Source: Streptacidiphilus melanogenes (GTDB taxonomy: Bacteria; Actinomycetota; Actinomycetes; Streptomycetales; Streptomycetaceae). Taken from it: a stretch of 64,000 bases of DNA. The first letter of the stretch is position 1. Each line of letters opens with the position of its first letter. The DNA is taken from NCBI RefSeq assembly GCF_000787835.1, contig NZ_BBPP01000005.1, positions 135,315 through 199,314 on the forward strand, given 5' to 3'. The translations under genes and the position numbers were made by a program. Shown here one piece after another: positions 61,246 to 64,000 of the stretch. The notes under the pieces were generated by a model. It had not been told where the DNA came from, made no database searches, and saw nothing but the letters and a program-made list of their open reading frames with translations.

Positions 61246-61764
61246 ATGCTCACCACTCTCAATACGACCTACACCGACACCCGTGCCGGAGATCTGGCTT
61301 GGTGCCTGGGGAGCGGCCTGCTCCCTGCGCTCGCCGTGCTCGACCTCGAACTCGGCCCGGGCGGCCTTCAGCTGCGCCTTCTCGGCGCCTCCCACCAGGT
61401 CGTCCTGGACCAGAGCGAGCAGGGGCAGGACGCCTGTGTGGAGACGGTCGCCTGCATGCCGGGCCGCCGCACGCCGCTCCCGGCCCGCGCCGCGGAGCAC
61501 GTGCGGGGCTGGGAGTACGAATTCGCTGCACGCATCGAAAAACTGACGAAACATGATTTCGACTGCCGGGCCCAGGAGTTGCTGGCCCTGGTCGAGAACC
61601 ACCCGCACGGGCTGGCCGGTGTCTTCCCCGGCGACCCGAATGCGTTCACCGCGCTGCTCGCCGGCGGTGACGAGGAGGGCATCCTGTGGCGCACCTGGCA
61701 CGCCTATCCGCAGGAGGGTCGCTTGGTGTGCACGCGATCGACTTTGCGGCGCCGGGACTGGTAG
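61246..61764 (+). CDS. DUF2617 family protein
   Basis: Protein of 172 residues from ATG 61246. The family pattern is clear: TRAGDLAWCLGSGLLPALAVLDLELGPGGLQLRLLGASHQVVL, then WEYEFAARIEKL and GVFPGDPNAFTALLAGGDEEGILWRTWHAYPQEGRLV. DUF2617 genes lie beside membrane spermidine-synthase-like genes in Streptomyces, as here. Function unknown. Confidence 0.88.
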   Translation: MLTTLNTTYTDTRAGDLAWCLGSGLLPALAVLDLELGPGGLQLRLLGASHQVVLDQSEQGQDACVETVACMPGRRTPLPARAAEHVRGWEYEFAARIEKLTKHDFDCRAQELLALVENHPHGLAGVFPGDPNAFTALLAGGDEEGILWRTWHAYPQEGRLVCTRSTLRRRDW

Positions 61765-61828
61765 CCCGGACAACTCGTCGGATGATTGGGTCAGGTGTCC
61801 GCAACGTCAATGTGACGATGTGCGGATC

Positions 61829-61857
61829 ACCCGTCCGGGCGCAGAACCCGGACGGGT
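61829..61857 (+). terminator. hairpin between DUF2617 and the spermidine-synthase-like gene
   Basis: Perfect 11-bp stem ACCCGTCCGGG / CCCGGACGGGT with a 7-base loop, only 20 bp before the next start codon. It terminates the first gene and could also shield or attenuate the second. Confidence 0.75.
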
Positions 61858-61877
61858 CCGTCGCCTAGCGTTTCTGC

Positions 61878-63368
61878 GTGATCAACCCCACCCCTCGAGC
61901 CGCCCGTTTGCTGGTGCTGCTTGCGGCCTTCGTGTGCGCCGCCTGCGGGTTGGTCTACGAGCTGGAACTGGTCGCCCTCGGCAGCTACCTGTTGGGCGAC
62001 TCCGTCACCGAGGCCTCCGTCGTCCTCTCCGTCATGGTCTGCGCCATGGGCGTCGGCTCCCTGCTGGCCAAACGGTTCACTCTGCGGCCGGCCGCCTCCT
62101 TCGCCGTGGTGGAGAGCCTGCTCGCGCTCGTCGGCGGCCTCTCCGTGATCGGCCTCTACGGCTGCTATGTCTGGCTCGGCCACTACCAGGCCGCCCTGGT
62201 CGGCTTCGCCTCCCTCATCGGTCTGCTGATCGGCGCCGAGATCCCGCTGCTGATGACGCTGATGCAGCGCATCCGCCGGCAGGAGGCGGGCCGCGCGGTC
62301 GCCGACCTGTTCGCCGCCGACTACGTCGGCGCGCTCGTCGGCGGGCTCGCCTTCCCGTTCCTGCTGCTGCCCACCCTCGGCCAGCTGACCGGAGCGCTGC
62401 TGACCGGCGTCGTCAACACCGTCTCCGGCGGGCTGATCGCCTTCTGGCTGTTCCGTGCCGAGCCGGCGCGGCGGGAGCGGCTGCTGCTCGGACTCTGCAG
62501 CGGGGCGGTGGTCCTGGTGCTCGGCGTCGCCTGGGCCGGCAGCGGCGCGTTCGAGCGCGCCGCACAGCGACGGCTGTACGGGGCGCCGGTCCGCGTCAGC
62601 GCGCAGAGCAGGTTCCAGCAGATCATCCTCACCGGGGGACCGGGCGGCCCCGGTGGGGGCGAGGACGCGGCCCGTCTCTACCTCGGCGGCCGCCTCGCCG
62701 TCTGCGGCCGCGACCAGGCCGCCTACCACGCGGCCCTCACCGACCCGGCACTGAGCGGCGGCCGCCGGGCGCGGGTCCTCGTCCTCGGCGGCGGCGACGG
62801 CCTGGCGGCCCGTCACATCCTCGACACGCCAGGCGTCGCCCGGGTCACCGTCGTCGACCAGGACCCGGTCCTGCTGCGCCTCGCCACCGAGGATCCGGTG
62901 CTGCACTCCCTGAACGGCGGCGCGTTGGACGATCCGCGGGTGCAGACCGTGACCGCGGACGCCTTCGGCTGGCTCCGCACCGCGCCGCTTCAGGAGCACC
63001 CCTACGACGTCATCGTCGCCGATCTGCCCTCGGCCGGGCTCGACGCGGCGGACAAGCTCTACACCCGCGAGTTCTACGGCCTGGTCCGCCGGATGCTCGC
63101 GCCCGGCGGCCGTCTGGTCGTCCACGCGGGCGACCGCCTCTGGTCCGTCGCGGACACCGTCCGCGCGGTGGGCCTCACCCCGTACGGCTACGAAGCGGTC
63201 GGCCGTGACGCGGCCGCGTGCGGCGAGCCGGCGACGGGAGACGCCTCGTGGCACTTCGTGCTGGCCTCGGCTGCGCCCCTGGCCCCTGGCTCACTGCGCG
63301 GCGTGAAGCGTCTGCGGGAACCCTCGGACGCGCCGCAGCGCGTCGCGACCCTGCTGGGGCCGCTCTGA
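61878..63368 (+). CDS. membrane spermidine-synthase-like protein
   Basis: Protein of 496 residues from GTG 61878. About seven hydrophobic helices occupy 1-225 (LLVLLAAFVCAACGLVYELELVALGSYLLG, then AADYVGALVGGLAFPFLLLP). An aminopropyltransferase domain follows, with the binding loop VLVLGGGDGLAARHIL (about 305) and the later DLPSAG and LYTREFYGLVRRML motifs. Soluble SpeE enzymes make spermidine; membrane forms are of uncertain substrate. A linker with Gly/Pro repeats (TGGPGGPGGGEDAA) separates the halves. Confidence 0.9.
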   Translation: MINPTPRAARLLVLLAAFVCAACGLVYELELVALGSYLLGDSVTEASVVLSVMVCAMGVGSLLAKRFTLRPAASFAVVESLLALVGGLSVIGLYGCYVWLGHYQAALVGFASLIGLLIGAEIPLLMTLMQRIRRQEAGRAVADLFAADYVGALVGGLAFPFLLLPTLGQLTGALLTGVVNTVSGGLIAFWLFRAEPARRERLLLGLCSGAVVLVLGVAWAGSGAFERAAQRRLYGAPVRVSAQSRFQQIILTGGPGGPGGGEDAARLYLGGRLAVCGRDQAAYHAALTDPALSGGRRARVLVLGGGDGLAARHILDTPGVARVTVVDQDPVLLRLATEDPVLHSLNGGALDDPRVQTVTADAFGWLRTAPLQEHPYDVIVADLPSAGLDAADKLYTREFYGLVRRMLAPGGRLVVHAGDRLWSVADTVRAVGLTPYGYEAVGRDAAACGEPATGDASWHFVLASAAPLAPGSLRGVKRLREPSDAPQRVATLLGPL

Positions 63369-63460
63369 GGGGAGGCCGACGGCCGGGGTGCGACATCCCC
63401 GCGTGATCCCCGCGTGCGAATCGGCTCCTACGGGCCGAGGGCTCGGTAGGCTCACCAGGC

Positions 63461-64000
63461 ATGGAGCATGAGGTACTGGTACCACTCTCGCCGCAGGCCT
63501 TCCGGCGGTCCATGGACCGGCCCGAGCTGCTGGGTGTGTGCATGCCCGGCTTCACGTCCGACGAGGGCGGGGAGAACCCGCTCGAAGGGCGGCTGAAGCT
63601 GCGGATCGGCAGCACCTCCATCACCTACCGCGGCGAGCTGCACCGGCTCGACGCGGGCGACGACCCGGACGAGTTCCTCTTCGCGCTCGACGCCCACCAG
63701 GCCGTCGGCGCCGGGGGCGTCGCGGGGACGGTGCGCCTGCGTCTGGACGCCGACACGACCGAGCCGGGGCTGGAGACGCGCATCCTGTTCCTGACGTCCC
63801 TTCAGGGAACGGGCAGGATCGAGGAGCTGTCCGCCGCTGCCGTCCACACGGCGATCCGCCGTCTGCTGGACCGCTTCTGCCTCGAACTCGCCGAGCGCGC
63901 GGAGGAGGACGTCGCGGTGGAGGACGAGACGGAGGACGGCACGGACGGCTCCGACTTCTTCCTCGTCGAGGGCCTGGGCGACCTCAACGACCTCGGCCCG
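63461..64000 (+). CDS. SRPBCC domain protein (3' end outside window)
   Basis: From ATG 63461 an open frame of 180 codons runs off the window. MEHEVLVPLSPQAFRRSMDRPELLGVCMPGF, then LEGRLKLRIGSTSITYRGEL and GTVRLRLDADTTEPGLETRIL, match the SRPBCC/CoxG-like lipid-binding fold. The visible end is acidic (EDVAVEDETEDGTDGSDF). Ligand unknown. It starts 92 bp after the spermidine-synthase-like gene. Confidence 0.75.
   Translation, partial: MEHEVLVPLSPQAFRRSMDRPELLGVCMPGFTSDEGGENPLEGRLKLRIGSTSITYRGELHRLDAGDDPDEFLFALDAHQAVGAGGVAGTVRLRLDADTTEPGLETRILFLTSLQGTGRIEELSAAAVHTAIRRLLDRFCLELAERAEEDVAVEDETEDGTDGSDFFLVEGLGDLNDLGP

Overview
The window is high-GC actinobacterial DNA, most likely Streptomycetaceae (Streptomyces, Kitasatospora or Streptacidiphilus type). 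This rests on the codon pattern, many GTG starts, an HspR-type operator before clpB, pSAM2-like plasmid functions and Streptomyces-type intergenic repeats. No rRNA, tRNA or CRISPR array was seen.

Left chromosomal arm (1-22.6 kb). It opens with a divergently transcribed acyl-CoA catabolic cluster: an SDR, an enoyl-CoA hydratase and two adjacent acyl-CoA dehydrogenases. A TetR-type palindrome close to the KstR2 steroid-catabolism motif lies between the divergent genes. Next come a small membrane protein; a secreted protein of about 1170 residues with a trypsin-like domain that has lost its catalytic His and Ser; two divergent KimA-like permeases; a metal-site ArsR regulator; a self-processing P1-type peptidase; a PP2C-like protein; a secreted Ig-like protein; pirin; SseB; a large acyl-CoA dehydrogenase; an M18 aminopeptidase; and a thioredoxin-NHL protein.

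Integrated element (about 22,588-39,703, 17.1 kb). This is an actinomycete integrative and conjugative element (AICE). Its recombination module is a serine integrase plus a protein resembling the phiC31 Gp3 directionality factor. Its plasmid module is a RepSA-like initiator, an FtsK/TraSA-like translocase, a DUF2637/Spd-like membrane protein, a GntR repressor and an SCO3933-family protein. It sits inside the 5' end of the thioredoxin-NHL gene. A 123-bp imperfect repeat (111/123 identical) marks both ends: the element supplies a replacement first ~41 codons, and the original 5' end is stranded beside the integrase. Cargo at the left end includes an unknown gene coupled to an XRE/ImmA-IrrE protein, an HTH-TPR protein, a NUDIX hydrolase and a second HTH-TPR regulator. 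Divergent from that regulator is a small operon ending in a 45-residue Asp/Gly/Pro-rich peptide overlapped by a long PIMT-like methyltransferase, a plausible aspartimide-forming RiPP pair. About 1.7 kb between cargo and plasmid genes lacks a convincing gene but carries hairpins, a DnaA-box-like site and two iteron arrays, a candidate origin or transfer locus.

Right chromosomal arm (39.8-64 kb). Contents in order: an RHH/PIN toxin-antitoxin pair beside attR; a PNPOx-fold protein; a lipoprotein; a LURP-one protein; clpB with its HAIR operator; a secreted beta-propeller protein; a YbjN protein; a lipoprotein L,D-transpeptidase; a Ser/Thr kinase overlapping a membrane gene; an 11-bp tandem repeat array; an orphan HTH-methylase-specificity fusion; a lipoprotein; a quinone oxidoreductase; an aminotransferase; an MFS exporter divergent from a tandem Lrp regulator; a DUF1707-FHA protein; a DUF2617 protein; a membrane spermidine-synthase-like protein; and a truncated SRPBCC gene at the window edge.
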